From NCBI GenBank assembly GCA_000695325.1, contig AVPN01000793.1, forward strand, positions 1,714 to 36,831: 35,118 nucleotides of DNA. Reading direction: 5' to 3'. The position numbers were made by a program, and so were the translations under genes. Below the pieces are notes generated by a model that made no database searches, had not been told where the DNA came from, and was given only the letters and a program-made list of their open reading frames with translations. The stretch is from Pleurobrachia bachei (lineage: Eukaryota > Ctenophora > Tentaculata > Cydippida > Pleurobrachiidae). This document shows positions 34,874-35,118 of this stretch, one piece after another (position 1 is the first letter of the stretch; each line of letters begins with the position of its first letter).

Positions 34874-35118
34874 CTCTTGTGTGTGTTTCGGTAGCTAACT
34901 AGTAACTGACAGAGTGGTTCTAAGTAGTTGGTAGTCATTCTTATCTCGACTCTGATCTGATCTCGACGCGACTCCCGGGCTCATTAGATTCAAATTTGGA
35001 ATAGTACAAAGACATGATTGTGATTCACAAGCGTCAAGCAAAGGAGATGTGAATATATACAGGCTAGCAAAGTTTCGCAATACAAAGATTATTCTCGAAG
35101 CTCCACAGTCGGGAGCTC
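34874..35118. other. 5' flank of the SHANK-like gene
   Basis: This holds the presumed 5' untranslated region and promoter. No upstream coding exon with ankyrin or SH3 character is visible before the window ends. Confidence 0.45.

Overview
This is animal nuclear DNA. Every split gene has GT...AG introns, and the seven genes I could assemble are metazoan-type: SHQ1, ANAPC2, RUVBL1, a C20orf96-like coiled-coil protein, NT5DC2/3, ZNRD2 and a SHANK-like PDZ/SAM scaffold. The moderate GC content, short intergenic distances, short introns and abundant (GA)n/(CT)n tracts suggest a compact invertebrate genome. The species cannot be named from the sequence. All exon boundaries were worked out by hand from splice consensus, reading phase and resemblance to known families.

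Layout: bases 1-880 are GC-repeat-rich upstream DNA. From 881 to 13360 four genes lie on the + strand. They are SHQ1 (intronless), ANAPC2 (one intron), RUVBL1 (ten exons, exactly 456 codons) and the C20orf96-like gene (seven core exons plus a roughly 1 kb internal tandem duplication of its first two exons). From 13609 to 34873 the genes are on the - strand: NT5DC2/3 (nine exons), ZNRD2 (three exons) and the SHANK-like gene (14 core exons). Between ZNRD2 and the SHANK-like gene lies a degraded retroelement zone. It holds a LINE reverse-transcriptase 3' end, an 878-base run of N and a LINE ORF1 fragment.

Functional links: SHQ1 and RUVBL1 both act in box H/ACA snoRNP assembly, and RUVBL1 also works in chromatin remodelling, the R2TP chaperone and dynein assembly. 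ANAPC2 is the cullin of the anaphase-promoting complex. These are mostly housekeeping genes, and no operon-type functional cluster is claimed.

The most interesting points are these. (1) A SHANK-like scaffold has an unusual arginine/serine-rich tract and a RanBP2-type zinc finger between its proline-rich region and its SAM domain. (2) A near-identical 1.12 kb duplication of the exons leading into its SAM domain ends inside a 196-bp inverted-repeat element; that element supplies a new stop codon and an overlapping AATAAA. (3) A second exon-bearing tandem duplication, in the C20orf96-like gene, creates a new in-frame first exon. (4) Six RFX X-box-like motifs lie directly upstream of RUVBL1. (5) A perfect 43-bp inverted repeat sits downstream of RUVBL1. 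(6) Splice-acceptor-like sequences sit immediately before several start codons.
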